64,000 nt of DNA from Listeria valentina (GTDB lineage: Bacteria; Bacillota; Bacilli; Lactobacillales; Listeriaceae), in assembly GCF_011800755.1 (NCBI RefSeq), contig NZ_JAATJW010000004.1, forward strand, positions 1-64,000. The letters run 5' to 3'. This document shows, piece by piece, positions 13,874-22,088 of this stretch. Every line of letters starts with the position of its first letter. Within the stretch, counting starts at the first letter, position 1. A model generated the notes under the pieces. It saw nothing but the letters and a program-made list of their open reading frames with translations, was not told where the DNA came from and ran no database searches. The position numbers and the translations under genes were made by a program.

Positions 13874-16249
13874 GTGAGTGAATTAGAAATGGAGCAGCTT
13901 GTTTTAAATTTTTTGAAGGAGCACAAGGATACGGCTTATTCGCTTGATGAACTTGAGCTCGCCCTGAAGCCGGAAGATGCGGAAAGTTTTAAGGAAATGG
14001 TGAAGGCGCTTGTGCGGCTTGAGGACAAGGGAGCGGTGGCTCGGACGAAGCGAAATCGGTACCGGATTCCGGCGCAAACGGATTTGATTCAAGGAACGTT
14101 TCGGGCGCATGAACGCGGTTTTGGGTTTGTGATGCCGGAAAATAAGGACTTGGATGATATTTTTATTCCGCCGAATGAAGTGCGGGATGCGATGAATGAT
14201 GATGTCGTGCTTGCGAAAATCACGAAACGTAAGGGGGATAACCTTGCGGAAGGTGTCATTGAAAAAATTGTGGAGCGGAAAACGGCACAAGTGGTCGGTA
14301 CTTATATGGAAGATCTTGCCGGAGCTGGGATTGTGATTCCAGATGATAAGCGTATTTCAGGCGAAATTGATGTCGATCTTGAGGATGGCTTAAAGCCGGT
14401 GGATGGGCACAAGGTGATCGTGGAACTTACGGCTTATCCGCATGGTAACACGCGGGCTCGCGGAATTGTCAAGATGATCATCGGGCACCGTAATGATCCC
14501 GGCGTGGATATTTTATCGGTGATTCATAAATACGGGATCCAATCGACTTTCCCGGAAGAGGTCATGAAAGAAGCAGCGGAAGCGCCAAGTGATCTTTCGG
14601 GTATGGATATCGGGGAACGCCGCGATTTGCGTGATCAAATGATTATCACGATTGACGGTGCAGACGCGAAGGATCTTGATGATGCGGTGACGGTGCGCGA
14701 ACTTCCGAATGGTAATTTTGAACTGGGTGTTCATATTGCGGATGTTTCGTATTATGTGACGGAAGATTCGGCGCTTGATAAGGAAGCTTTTGAACGCGGA
14801 ACGAGTGTTTATTTGGTGGACCGGGTGATTCCGATGCTCCCACATAAGCTTTCGAATGGGATTTGTTCGCTTAATCCGCAAGTGGATCGCTTTACGCTTA
14901 GCTGCACGATGGAAATTGATGCGGATGGGCACGTTGTGAATCATGAGATTTTTGAAAGTGTGATTAAGACGACGGAACGGATGACTTATGATGATGTCAA
15001 CTCGATTCTTGTGGATCGGGATGAACAACTGCGTGAGAAATATCAGGAAATCGTGCCGATGCTCGACCAAATGCTTGAGCTCTCGAAGCGTCTGCATGCA
15101 AAACGTGAAAAGCGTGGCGCGATTGACTTTGACGCTAAAGAAGCACGCGTGATTGTTGATGAAGAAGGGCATCCGCAAGAAGTTGTGATGCGGGAACGTT
15201 CAGCTGGGGAGCGTTTAATTGAGGAATTTATGCTTGCGGCGAATGAAACGGTTGCGGAACACTTCCACTGGATGGATGTGCCATTTATTTACCGGATTCA
15301 TGAAGATCCGAAGGAAGACAAATTGGCAAGGTTCTTTGAATTTATTACGAACTTTGGGCTCATCGTGAAAGGGACCGCCAATCAAATTCACCCGGCTGCG
15401 CTTCAACAAGTGCTTGATGAAGTGAAAGGGAAACCGGAAGAAATGGTGGTTTCAACGGTAATGCTGCGTTCGATGCAACAAGCGAAGTATGATACGGTTT
15501 CGGCGGGGCATTTTGGGCTTGCGACGGACTTTTATACGCACTTTACTTCGCCGATTAGGCGTTATCCGGATTTGATTGTGCACCGCTTGATTCGGGAATA
15601 CTTGATTAAAGGAGATGTCCGACCTGAAACGCTTGAAAAACGGGCGGAACAGCTTCCTGAAATTGCGGAGCATTCTTCGAAAATGGAACGTCGCGCGGTC
15701 GATGCGGAACGTGAAACGGATGAACTCAAGAAAACGGAATTCATGGTTGACAAGGTTGGCGAGAAATTCCAAGGGATTATTAGTTCGGTGACAAATTTTG
15801 GATTGTTTATTGAACTGCCAAACACGATTGAAGGTTTGGTGCATGTTAGTGCGATGAAGGGCGATTATTATCAATTCCACCAAAATCTGCTAGCGATGAT
15901 CGGCGAACGCACCGGGAAGGCTTACCGGATTGGTGATGAGGTTGAGGTCGAAGTGGCAAAAGTGGATGTGGATGGTCGCGAGATTGACTTTAAGCTTCTT
16001 AGTGAAGGCAAGGATTCGGAGCGCGCGAAAGGAAGTCGGCAGAAGAAAAAGCCTATCAACAAGACGCGCAGTTATAAGTCTGTGAACAAGAAGCATCAAG
16101 GGAAGGAAAGTAACAAACCGAAAAGAGAAGCGGGTTCTGATGAGGAATGGTACACGAAGCCGAAGAAGAAAAAACGCAAGAAAGCTTTTTATGAAGGTGT
16201 AGCGAAAGGGAACCAACCGAAGAATAAGAAGAAGAAAAAACGCAGATAG
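13874..16249 (+). CDS. rnr: Ribonuclease R
   Basis: 791 residues from GTG 13874 behind GGAGGGG. RNase R is a processive 3'-5' exoribonuclease that degrades structured RNA and, with SmpB-tmRNA, non-stop messages. In order: an N-terminal winged helix (about 1-65), cold-shock domains, the RNB core with its metal-binding aspartates in [12 protein letters not shown] (about 260-271), an S1 domain (about 628-710), and a strongly basic Lys-rich tail (about 715-791) that helps unwind and dock. The neighbours smpB and ssrA match this job. Full length with no defects. Confidence 0.97.
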   Translation: MSELEMEQLVLNFLKEHKDTAYSLDELELALKPEDAESFKEMVKALVRLEDKGAVARTKRNRYRIPAQTDLIQGTFRAHERGFGFVMPENKDLDDIFIPPNEVRDAMNDDVVLAKITKRKGDNLAEGVIEKIVERKTAQVVGTYMEDLAGAGIVIPDDKRISGEIDVDLEDGLKPVDGHKVIVELTAYPHGNTRARGIVKMIIGHRNDPGVDILSVIHKYGIQSTFPEEVMKEAAEAPSDLSGMDIGERRDLRDQMIITIDGADAKDLDDAVTVRELPNGNFELGVHIADVSYYVTEDSALDKEAFERGTSVYLVDRVIPMLPHKLSNGICSLNPQVDRFTLSCTMEIDADGHVVNHEIFESVIKTTERMTYDDVNSILVDRDEQLREKYQEIVPMLDQMLELSKRLHAKREKRGAIDFDAKEARVIVDEEGHPQEVVMRERSAGERLIEEFMLAANETVAEHFHWMDVPFIYRIHEDPKEDKLARFFEFITNFGLIVKGTANQIHPAALQQVLDEVKGKPEEMVVSTVMLRSMQQAKYDTVSAGHFGLATDFYTHFTSPIRRYPDLIVHRLIREYLIKGDVRPETLEKRAEQLPEIAEHSSKMERRAVDAERETDELKKTEFMVDKVGEKFQGIISSVTNFGLFIELPNTIEGLVHVSAMKGDYYQFHQNLLAMIGERTGKAYRIGDEVEVEVAKVDVDGREIDFKLLSEGKDSERAKGSRQKKKPINKTRSYKSVNKKHQGKESNKPKREAGSDEEWYTKPKKKKRKKAFYEGVAKGNQPKNKKKKKRR

Positions 16250-16266
16250 GAAGGAGGCGTTTTTAG

Positions 16267-16731
16267 ATGCCAAAGGGTGAAGGAAAGCTCATCGCTCAGA
16301 ACAAGAAAGCTCGTCATGATTTTTCGATTGAGGAGACGTTTGAGGCGGGAATTGTTCTGCAGGGAACAGAGATTAAATCGGTTCGGAATGCGCGTGTGAA
16401 TTTGAAGGATGCTTATGCACGCGTTGACCGTGGCGAGGTATTTTTGCACAACATGCACATTAGTCCTTACGAGCAGGGCAATCGTTTTAACCATGATCCG
16501 CTCCGGACACGAAAGCTTTTGCTGCATAAACAGCAAATTAGCCGTTTGATCGGTGAGACGAAGGAAGCTGGGTATTCGATTGTGCCGCTTAAGATGTACA
16601 TCAAGGATGGCTATGCGAAGATCTTGATTGGCGTTGCGAAGGGTAAGAAGAAATATGATAAGCGCGAAGATTTGAAGCGGAAAGAAGCGAAACGCGATAT
16701 TGAGCGGGCGTTTAAGGAAAGGCAGCGCTAA
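16267..16731 (+). CDS. smpB: SsrA-binding protein SmpB
   Basis: 154 residues with AAGGAGG before ATG 16267. [20 protein letters not shown] and [19 protein letters not shown] are the SmpB signature, and the basic C-terminal tail ([18 protein letters not shown]) inserts into the empty mRNA channel. SmpB carries tmRNA to stalled ribosomes. It lies 17 bp after rnr and 90 bp before ssrA, so the whole trans-translation kit is clustered. Confidence 0.97.
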   Translation: MPKGEGKLIAQNKKARHDFSIEETFEAGIVLQGTEIKSVRNARVNLKDAYARVDRGEVFLHNMHISPYEQGNRFNHDPLRTRKLLLHKQQISRLIGETKEAGYSIVPLKMYIKDGYAKILIGVAKGKKKYDKREDLKRKEAKRDIERAFKERQR

Positions 16732-16782
16732 TTCGTATAGGAGAAACATGCGGGCGGCAAGAAAAAAATTCGCCGGCATTTC

Positions 16783-16811
16783 TTGAAACTAAAGCAGTCT
16801 TTTAGTATAAT
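16783..16811 (+). promoter_or_regulatory. Promoter of ssrA
   Basis: TTGAAA (16783-16788) and TATAAT (16806-16811) with 17 bp between, about 10 bp upstream of the tmRNA 5' end. Confidence 0.8.
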
Positions 16812-16821
16812 TAATGAGTTC

Positions 16822-17185
16822 GGGGCTGTTACGGATTCGACAGGGATAGGTCGAGCTCAGGTTGCGCGTCGGGGGTGTCGTCCTCGTTAACAACGCAAAA
16901 GCCAATAATAACTGGCAAAGAAAACAAATCTTTAGCTTTCGCAGCGTAATAGCCGCTTAAGCTGATCCTCCGTGCATCGCCCATGTGCTACGGTAAGGGT
17001 CTTACTCGAAGTGGGATACGACTAAAGGCTTCCGTTTGTAGTCTTTAGGAAGAGATCAATCAAGCTAGCTGAAAGGAAGCCTGTTGCGGGGCCGAGCTTC
17101 AAGCGAAATTCGAATACTGCAACTACACGCGTAGAGGCTTGGGTGCCGATATTTCTGGACGCGGGTTCGACTCCCGCCAGCTCCA
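16822..17185 (+). ncRNA. ssrA: Transfer-messenger RNA (tmRNA)
   Basis: The 5' end GGGGCTGTTACGG pairs with the 3' end CCAGCTCCA, and GGGTTCGACTCCC gives the T-arm, so the tRNA-like part is complete. The internal reading frame (16914-16949) encodes GKENKSLAFAA followed by TAA. The length is about 364 nt, normal for Firmicutes. With SmpB it rescues ribosomes stalled on broken messages and tags their products for ClpP-type proteolysis. From memory the L. monocytogenes tag is GKEKQNLAFAA, so this is a related but different species. Confidence 0.97.
16914..16949 (+). other. tmRNA tag-peptide reading frame
   Basis: The resume codon GGC at 16914 opens GKENKSLAFAA, ended by TAA 16947-16949. The LAFAA end is the protease recognition tail. 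Confidence 0.9.
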
Positions 17186-17213
17186 TATTTTAAAACAGGA
17201 TACTTGCTGTTGA

Positions 17214-17256
17214 AACTTCCGAAAGCTTGGTGTTAAGCAATTCGGGAGTTTTTTGT
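17214..17256 (+). terminator. Intrinsic terminator of ssrA
   Basis: AACTTCCGAA pairs with TTCGGGAGTT (one G-T pair), with an inner GCTT/AAGC extension, followed by six T residues. Confidence 0.85.
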
Positions 17257-17732
17257 TTTTGAGCGTGATGCAGGGGAGCTTGTTAAAGTTTTATGATGGG
17301 TAGGAAAGATAGTGAAGACGCAAGTGCGGAAATGAATTTATGTGTGGAATAGTTGTGGCTTTTGTGAATTGATAGAAAACCATTAGGATGAGGACCTGGC
17401 TAGGGACGAGTGGCGCGATTACGAAATTTCGGAAAAATTTTCCGAGGTTTTAGAGCTATGCTATTCTGAATGATCTAAAGCAAAAGCTGAATCTTTACCT
17501 TACTCTTTTGGGGCACTACATTTTGAGTGGGGTGTTTTTATACCCGATAATTAAAATAATTAGAATTAAAATTTGAATATTCTCTATATGATTCAAAAAA
17601 ATAGAGAAACTACAGATTTTTGGTCATTCGCGATAAGAATCAGACATTTCATTACATTTTTGGTTTTACAAAAACATTTCATGCTATACTCATGGTGCAA
17701 TAAAACAACAACAACGAGAAGAGGAATCTAGC
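17257..17732. other. Accessory intergenic region downstream of ssrA
   Basis: No gene was seen between the ssrA terminator and 17733. It contains a solitary CRISPR-like repeat (17447-17482) directly preceded by two adjoining palindromes, CGAAATTTCG and CGGAAAA-A-TTTTCCG (about 17422-17444). I searched for a second copy of the tmRNA 3' end (an attachment-site duplication) and did not find one. Confidence 0.5.
17447..17482 (+). CRISPR. Solitary degenerate type II-A-like CRISPR repeat
   Basis: The first 14 bases, GTTTTAGAGCTATG, are identical to the start of type II-A repeats of Streptococcus and Listeria. Over the first 26 bases I count two differences from the Listeria repeat as I remember it. 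The last 10 bases diverge (TGATCTAAAGCA end), as is usual for the terminal repeat of an array. No second repeat, cas gene or tracrRNA is present in the window. The 30 bases before it (17417-17446) could be the last spacer. Confidence 0.6.
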
Positions 17733-18260
17733 ATGAAAAAAGACAAAGCATTAAAGATTGTAACACCAATAATAGCAGGGATTTTAGTATTGGCACCAAC
17801 TTTCACTGCAAATGCTGATGAAGCGGTGAACCATCGCCCTAAAACTTCACTGGGAAAAGCAGTTAATAAAGTCGAAATCCCGAGTAATTCAAATGAACCG
17901 GTTCCTTTTGTCATTGAACCTGAGCTTCAATCAAGAGCTAGGTCAGCACCTATCATTGCAATGGGAACTTATAACGTATCAAAAGTTGGTATGAGAGCCA
18001 CAATGAGGGCTACTGGCTCTGGAAAGAATTGCAAGATTACTAAAGTTGACTATAGGATATATATAAACTATGATAATAATCGACGACAATTTGTTACTGA
18101 TACCGTAAGACAGAATAGCCCTAAATTAAACATTTCAAAATCATGGTACTATAAATTACCGGGTATATATAAAGTTAAATTCACAGGACAAGCTTATACA
18201 ACAAGAGGTCCTGCGATGATTGTTTCAGGAGCGAAAACAATATGGATTCCAGTGAGGTAA
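17733..18260 (+). CDS. Secreted basic protein of unknown function
   Basis: 175 residues with GAAGAGG before ATG 17733. Residues 1-28 form a signal peptide ending at TANADEA. The mature part is rich in Lys and Arg and predicted beta-rich (YRIYINYDNNRRQF, KLPGIYKVKFTGQAYTTRG), with a single Cys. I recognise no family. TATACT at about 17685 is a possible -10 with no good -35. The next gene starts inside its last codons, so the two are probably coupled. Located in the accessory pocket after ssrA. Confidence 0.65.
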   Translation: MKKDKALKIVTPIIAGILVLAPTFTANADEAVNHRPKTSLGKAVNKVEIPSNSNEPVPFVIEPELQSRARSAPIIAMGTYNVSKVGMRATMRATGSGKNCKITKVDYRIYINYDNNRRQFVTDTVRQNSPKLNISKSWYYKLPGIYKVKFTGQAYTTRGPAMIVSGAKTIWIPVR

Positions 18261-18889
18261 ATCAGGATTTAATTCAATTAAATAAAATAAAGCCTTTTAT
18301 CTTTTTTTCATTATTTATAATGGTGGTTGAGCAAAGGAACTTGACACCTATAGATATCGAGCATGAAGCAACAGTAACTTTTCAATACCCACTTCCTAAG
18401 AATTATGTTTCGGAATCTTTCTTGTATTGGCAGACTTTTTTTAAAGAAGTGGAAATTGTTGAAGACATAGAATTGTTGAGTGTAAGAGATGTTAAACAGG
18501 ATATTATAGAGCAATTGAATGATTTGTTTAAAACACAAAGACTCCCGAAAGGGTATGCTGCGTTTTATAAATGGTTAGTATTGAAAGAAGAGGTTTTATT
18601 ATCTGATCTAGAAAAGAGTATTCCTTTTTTTATAGATCAAATTTTATATGAGTATGATATGTCTGCGAATGAACATCCTCACTTAGAGGAAGAGGACATG
18701 GCAACAATATTTCCAATTTGTCGAAAGATGACAAAAGAAATAAATGAATTCGTTCAAGAAATATTTGCGCCATATTTTAAAAGAATTAAAGTAGTGGTTG
18801 TTCCAAAAGAAGGAGAAATGAAAGCTTTATTCGTAGAATTAGGTGAGCCTTATTTGAGGAAGCACTGTCCTCTTAATGAGTTGTTATAA
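18242..18889 (+). CDS. Unknown cytosolic protein coupled to the secreted protein
   Basis: 215 residues from ATG 18242, which overlaps the preceding gene by 19 nt. AGGAG lies 10 nt upstream inside that gene. An in-frame ATG at 18320 has no ribosome binding site. Mostly acidic and helical, with one hydrophobic stretch near residues 19-29 and no known motif. The overlap with a secreted basic partner would fit a toxin/immunity-like pair or a secreted effector with its helper, but this is only inference. Confidence 0.55.
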   Translation: MDSSEVNQDLIQLNKIKPFIFFSLFIMVVEQRNLTPIDIEHEATVTFQYPLPKNYVSESFLYWQTFFKEVEIVEDIELLSVRDVKQDIIEQLNDLFKTQRLPKGYAAFYKWLVLKEEVLLSDLEKSIPFFIDQILYEYDMSANEHPHLEEEDMATIFPICRKMTKEINEFVQEIFAPYFKRIKVVVVPKEGEMKALFVELGEPYLRKHCPLNELL

Positions 18890-18978
18890 GAGCGCTTTAT
18901 ATTCCTCGCCAATTAAATTAAGATAAGGGAGTCAAGGTTGTTCCCGATTAGTCTCTATTGTAAAGAGCTATACTACAC

Positions 18979-19034
18979 TGATGCCTGTGCTATTCTAAAT
19001 GTTTTCAATTTCTTAGGCACGGGCTTCAATTTTT
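18979..19034 (+). terminator. Possible intrinsic terminator
   Basis: GCCTGTGC pairs with GCACGGGC (one G-T pair) across an AT-rich apical region, followed by TTCAATTTTT. Confidence 0.5.
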
Positions 19035-19167
19035 AGTGAAAAGATTATAGAAAATCGTTGCACTTTTCATTATGCCAAGTCACATGAAAAAGTTGTTACT
19101 GTCAAAAATCCCCTAAAGTTAATCAGTACAACCAAGATAGTCCAAAAGAAAAGGTGGCGGATACATC

Positions 19168-19275
19168 ATGAAAAAAATTAATTTAAAGGTAGCTACTGAT
19201 TGCATTTGTTTGCTTTCTCGACGAGAGTGTTACCTAGGAATATCAGGTACCATTGAAGGTGATTATTATGAATGA
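19168..19275 (+). CDS. Possible 35-residue peptide upstream of the immunity-like gene
   Basis: ATG 19168 follows AAGGTGG (19151-19157). The frame encodes MKKINLKVATDCICLLSRRE and 15 more residues, and its TGA overlaps the next gene's start region by 8 nt. It contains three Cys. It is not a recognisable pediocin-type bacteriocin. It may be a bacteriocin relic, a leader peptide or chance. Confidence 0.25.
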   Translation: MKKINLKVATDCICLLSRRECYLGISGTIEGDYYE

Positions 19276-19561
19276 AAAGGAAACCAAGATTTTTCATTAT
19301 ATTAGTGAGGCCTATTCGGATAAAAAAATTCAAAGTAATACTGAATTAGCTGAGCTGCTTTTAAAGTATGCGAAAATGCTCGAAGAGGGGGCGGAACATA
19401 AACTCGTTTGTGTGAAACTTAGTAATGCGATTTCTCGGTACTTAGTAACGCATAAGTTGCAATCACCAGAAGCGCTGACGAAACTCTTTGATAGGATTCA
19501 ACCTGAAGCTCAGAAGTACCGCGCGGAAATGTCCGTAAATACTTGGTTAAATATTTTTTGA
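19268..19561 (+). CDS. Bacteriocin-immunity-like small helical protein
   Basis: 97 residues from ATG 19268 with AAGGTG 6 nt upstream; TTG 19253 is a weaker in-frame start. The pattern ELAELLLKYAKMLEEGAEHK and VKLSNAISRYLVTHKLQSPE resembles the four-helix immunity proteins for class IIa bacteriocins (EntA_Immun type), which protect cells by binding the mannose-PTS receptor complex. No bacteriocin gene is evident beside it. It converges on the LXG cassette and shares a bidirectional terminator with it, so a role as LXG immunity is an alternative. Confidence 0.5.
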   Translation: MNEKETKIFHYISEAYSDKKIQSNTELAELLLKYAKMLEEGAEHKLVCVKLSNAISRYLVTHKLQSPEALTKLFDRIQPEAQKYRAEMSVNTWLNIF

Positions 19562-19634
19562 AAAAAAGTTTGTGATGTCGCTTGTTCTATACGTTTTTTT
19601 CTGTCAATTGATTTTTACTTGTCCGTGGATTTTA

Positions 19635-19674
19635 AAAGCCGGATTTCTAACGCTTTCGTTAGAAATCCGGCTTT
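19635..19674. terminator. Strong bidirectional terminator
   Basis: AAAGCCGGATTTCTAACG pairs perfectly with CGTTAGAAATCCGGCTTT around CTTT, with T-rich flanks. It serves the genes at 19268 (+) and 19680 (-). Confidence 0.9.
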
Positions 19675-19679
19675 GTTTT

Positions 19680-19964
19680 TTATTGAATTCGGTATTGCGT
19701 GAAGCTGTTTGTCTTTTTCCATTCGGATACTAATTCTTTGTATCGCAATTCTTCTTCATCGGAATAGCCAAGTGCAACCACGCGATCAATGTTTTCTTCG
19801 TTGAAAAAGAGCGATTCTTTCGGATTTATGCCTTCGGGATAAAGACAGCCAGCATAGTCGAAAAAGGCTTCTTCGCCGTCTTTTTCGATCGTTTGGCCAC
19901 GACCGATAATCATGATTTTTTTATTGCCTTCTTTTAAGTAAATGATTGTTCCGAGTTCTAACAT
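19680..19964 (-). CDS. DUF4176 protein, LXG-effector partner
   Basis: 94 residues ending the minus-strand cassette. MLELGTIIYLKEGNKKIMIIGRG and the YAGCLYPEG segment are typical of DUF4176. Proteins of this family are encoded beside type VIIb LXG effectors and have been described as export partners or chaperones of LXG proteins. It lies about 100 bp downstream of the LXG gene on the same strand. No signal peptide. The function here is inferred from context. Confidence 0.75.
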   Translation of the reverse strand: MLELGTIIYLKEGNKKIMIIGRGQTIEKDGEEAFFDYAGCLYPEGINPKESLFFNEENIDRVVALGYSDEEELRYKELVSEWKKTNSFTQYRIQ

Positions 19965-20061
19965 GGCGTTTCTCCTTTTTAAAATTGGATTTTCTTATAC
20001 GAACTTGCTCATTTAAGGGCGTTACTTTGTTTTTATTCATTAGCACGAAATGAGTCCATCC

Positions 20062-21246
20062 CTATCCGATTGGTTCAAACGGTCTCAAAAAACGGAATTT
20101 TTCCCAGTGTCCAGAGATTCCCTGACCAACTTCGTCATGCTTCCATTCGCCAAAGCTATTTTGCTGACCAATATCTGCAATTATTGCGATTCCAACGTGA
20201 AAAGATAAGGGAGAATGTTTGGTAAATAAGCTGGCAATGACTGCTTCGCTACTTGCAATGCCAACGTCATACGTGATTCCTTGCCCAATGTTTGTTCCCT
20301 CGGATAAGTAAGACTTGCTCATTTTGGCTGCGATTATGGAAGATTTACTGTGCTTTGTGACTTTTCCCAAGTTTTTTTGAAAATGAATGGATTCAGCTTC
20401 TGCCGCTCTAACATTTATAAATTTGCCGGAGCGACTCAGCGCTACTAATAGTAATTCATTTTTAGGGTCAGCGGCAACCGTTACTTGATTTTCTCGCAAA
20501 TGAGCCAGTATCGACTCGGGCAGTTGGCTACTAGGATTTTGTCCGAGATAGTTGTTTAATTGTCGCAGATCTTGTTTAGTTAAATTCGGGATTCTTTTCG
20601 CGATCGTCTCAATTTCTGCTTTCGAAACCGTATTTAATTGACTCAATTTGTTTAGCCAACTTGTCGAAGCACCAGGGGCAGGCTTGAAAGTTTGTGTTTT
20701 CACATTATAAGTCCCATTATTTAAATAAGTAATACCAGCTGCCACTTGTTCCAGCAATTGGTTAGCAAGGTTGTAGATTTGAGCACAACTAAAATTAAAA
20801 TCATGGAGCTTTTGGATTTGTTCGATGATTTTTTGAGTATGTAAAAGCGGATTTTGAGAGTCAGTCATGTAAGTTTGATTGTTTGACTGGGCTTCATTTA
20901 AATAATTCGATAAGGAATTCATTTGCACAACGAGGGATTGCAAGTGATCTTCGTCTATTCGAGCTCCTTCCGAGGTGTCTACTTGTAGCGCAAATTGTTG
21001 CTTGAAAATTTGATTTGCTTCGAGAATCGCTTCGTTTGCGGCGATAATCCCCCTGACGATGGGCAAGTGATAGTCCAGAAAATGTGTTTTCATTCGTTCG
21101 TAAGCTTGACCGCTTAATTCATCTGCTTGTCCTAAGTCTATTATGGAAGCTTCTAGTCGATGATTAGCGGCATTTTTTTGTTTTAAAATGACATTGATGC
21201 TTTTGATTTGCGTGTTAATCTCGGTCATGTCAATTTTTAATCCCAT
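20062..21246 (-). CDS. LXG-domain type VII secretion effector
   Basis: 394 residues, starting at an ATG that overlaps the upstream gene's TAA by one base (TAATG). Residues 1-200 are a helical LXG domain (MGLKIDMTEINTQIKSINV; EQLLEQVAAGITYLNNGTYN). The C-terminal part is short and ends with a hydrophobic stretch (residues about 340-372, GIASSEAVIASLFTKH and SFHVGIAIIADIG), which could be a membrane-acting toxin region. I recognise no nuclease or NADase motif. LXG proteins are exported by the EssC-driven machine and intoxicate competitors. No EssC, EsaA or WXG100 core genes are present here, and no immunity gene sits directly after it. Confidence 0.75.
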   Translation of the reverse strand: MGLKIDMTEINTQIKSINVILKQKNAANHRLEASIIDLGQADELSGQAYERMKTHFLDYHLPIVRGIIAANEAILEANQIFKQQFALQVDTSEGARIDEDHLQSLVVQMNSLSNYLNEAQSNNQTYMTDSQNPLLHTQKIIEQIQKLHDFNFSCAQIYNLANQLLEQVAAGITYLNNGTYNVKTQTFKPAPGASTSWLNKLSQLNTVSKAEIETIAKRIPNLTKQDLRQLNNYLGQNPSSQLPESILAHLRENQVTVAADPKNELLLVALSRSGKFINVRAAEAESIHFQKNLGKVTKHSKSSIIAAKMSKSYLSEGTNIGQGITYDVGIASSEAVIASLFTKHSPLSFHVGIAIIADIGQQNSFGEWKHDEVGQGISGHWEKFRFLRPFEPIG

Positions 21247-21614
21247 TATTTTTTGTCCTCCCTTGCTGTTTCTCTGTAGTTGTTTTCTATTTCCAGAATA
21301 TGGCGCTCCGCTTCTTTTTTTTCTTTTTGCATCTCGTCATAACGGTTGTAGAAACTTTCATTCATCTTTTTTTCTTCTTGAAAAATAGCATCCTGAGATT
21401 CAATCAGGAATTGTTGAGCGCTATCCCCTTGCCAACACGTGTTCAGTTCATCAAGTAATTGTTTGCTGCGGTTTAACAACTGGGCATGATTTTCTTGTGC
21501 TTCTTTTAAGTTTTCCATCTCTTTCTTGTGCTTTTCATAGTCTTCTTCGGCTGTTTGCAACTGGTAGCGAATTCTTTGTAATTTTTCGTAGGTATTCTCC
21601 GACCGCGAATTCAA
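21246..21614 (-). CDS. Small helical LXG-associated protein (DUF3958/DUF5082-like)
   Basis: 122 residues, almost entirely charged coiled-coil (EEDYEKHKKEMENLKEAQEN; FYNRYDEMQKEKKEAERH) with one conserved Trp in NTCWQGDSAQQF. It resembles the second small partner commonly encoded before LXG effectors. These partners bind the LXG domain to form the export signal (family knowledge). Its stop codon overlaps the LXG start, so expression is coupled. Exact family assignment is uncertain. Confidence 0.65.
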   Translation of the reverse strand: MNSRSENTYEKLQRIRYQLQTAEEDYEKHKKEMENLKEAQENHAQLLNRSKQLLDELNTCWQGDSAQQFLIESQDAIFQEEKKMNESFYNRYDEMQKEKKEAERHILEIENNYRETAREDKK

Positions 21615-21625
21615 AAAAATCCCCC

Positions 21626-21907
21626 TTATTTCATTCGTGGTGTTTCAGAAGCGAGCGCTTGATCTTGCTCAGAAAAGCTTGTGGCCGTTGCGCGAATTTT
21701 TTCAATGCTTTCCTGCAAATGATTGGCGTATTGTTCCGTGTAAAGCAAACTGTTGCTAAATGCATTTTTCATTTCCTGAGCGGGAACCACAGTCGAAAAC
21801 TCTCCGATCGCAAAAAGCTTACTCGTATGTTGGATTTCATCACAAGCTGCCTGTAATTTCCCTGTAAGTTGTTCCGCCTCAGTCAAACTTGATTTAATTT
21901 CACTCAT
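21626..21907 (-). CDS. TIGR04197/DUF3130-family type VII-associated small protein
   Basis: 93 residues from the ATG at 21907 behind AAAGGCGG; an upstream in-frame ATG at 21943 lacks a ribosome binding site. The helical hairpin MSEIKSSLTEAEQLTGKLQA ... ATATSFSEQDQALA fits the WXG100-like TIGR04197 family. Members pair with LXG effectors as targeting factors. First gene of the cassette, with a TATACT-like -10 at 21950-21955 on the minus strand. Confidence 0.7.
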   Translation of the reverse strand: MSEIKSSLTEAEQLTGKLQAACDEIQHTSKLFAIGEFSTVVPAQEMKNAFSNSLLYTEQYANHLQESIEKIRATATSFSEQDQALASETPRMK

Positions 21908-22049
21908 TTTTCCGCCGCCTTTCAGCTTGCAATGTGCTTTCATCCAAAAAGTATACCATAACTAAATTCACGGAAAACATGGATTTTTAGTAAATGAAAA
22001 TCAAAAATTGGCGTTATTTGCTTTTTTAGTGTGTAAGGCTTACAAATTT

Positions 22050-22088
22050 AAAACAACCCGAACTGAGTTTTTCAGAACGAGTTGTTTT
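22050..22088 (-). terminator. Terminator of the two-component operon
   Basis: AAAACAAC...CTGA pairs with TCAG...GTTGTTTT. It overlaps the kinase stop codon. The T tract is short. Confidence 0.6.

Noticed and set aside
14513-15178. A long minus-strand frame inside rnr
   Set aside because: A composition shadow of a highly biased gene, with no start signals.
17483-17620. A tracrRNA next to the orphan CRISPR repeat
   Set aside because: No anti-repeat complementary to GTTTTAGAGCTATG and no tracr-like hairpins are seen nearby.
16822-19561. Integrated phage or island using the ssrA 3' end as attachment site
   Set aside because: No duplicated tmRNA 3' end, integrase or phage genes are present, so only an accessory pocket is claimed.
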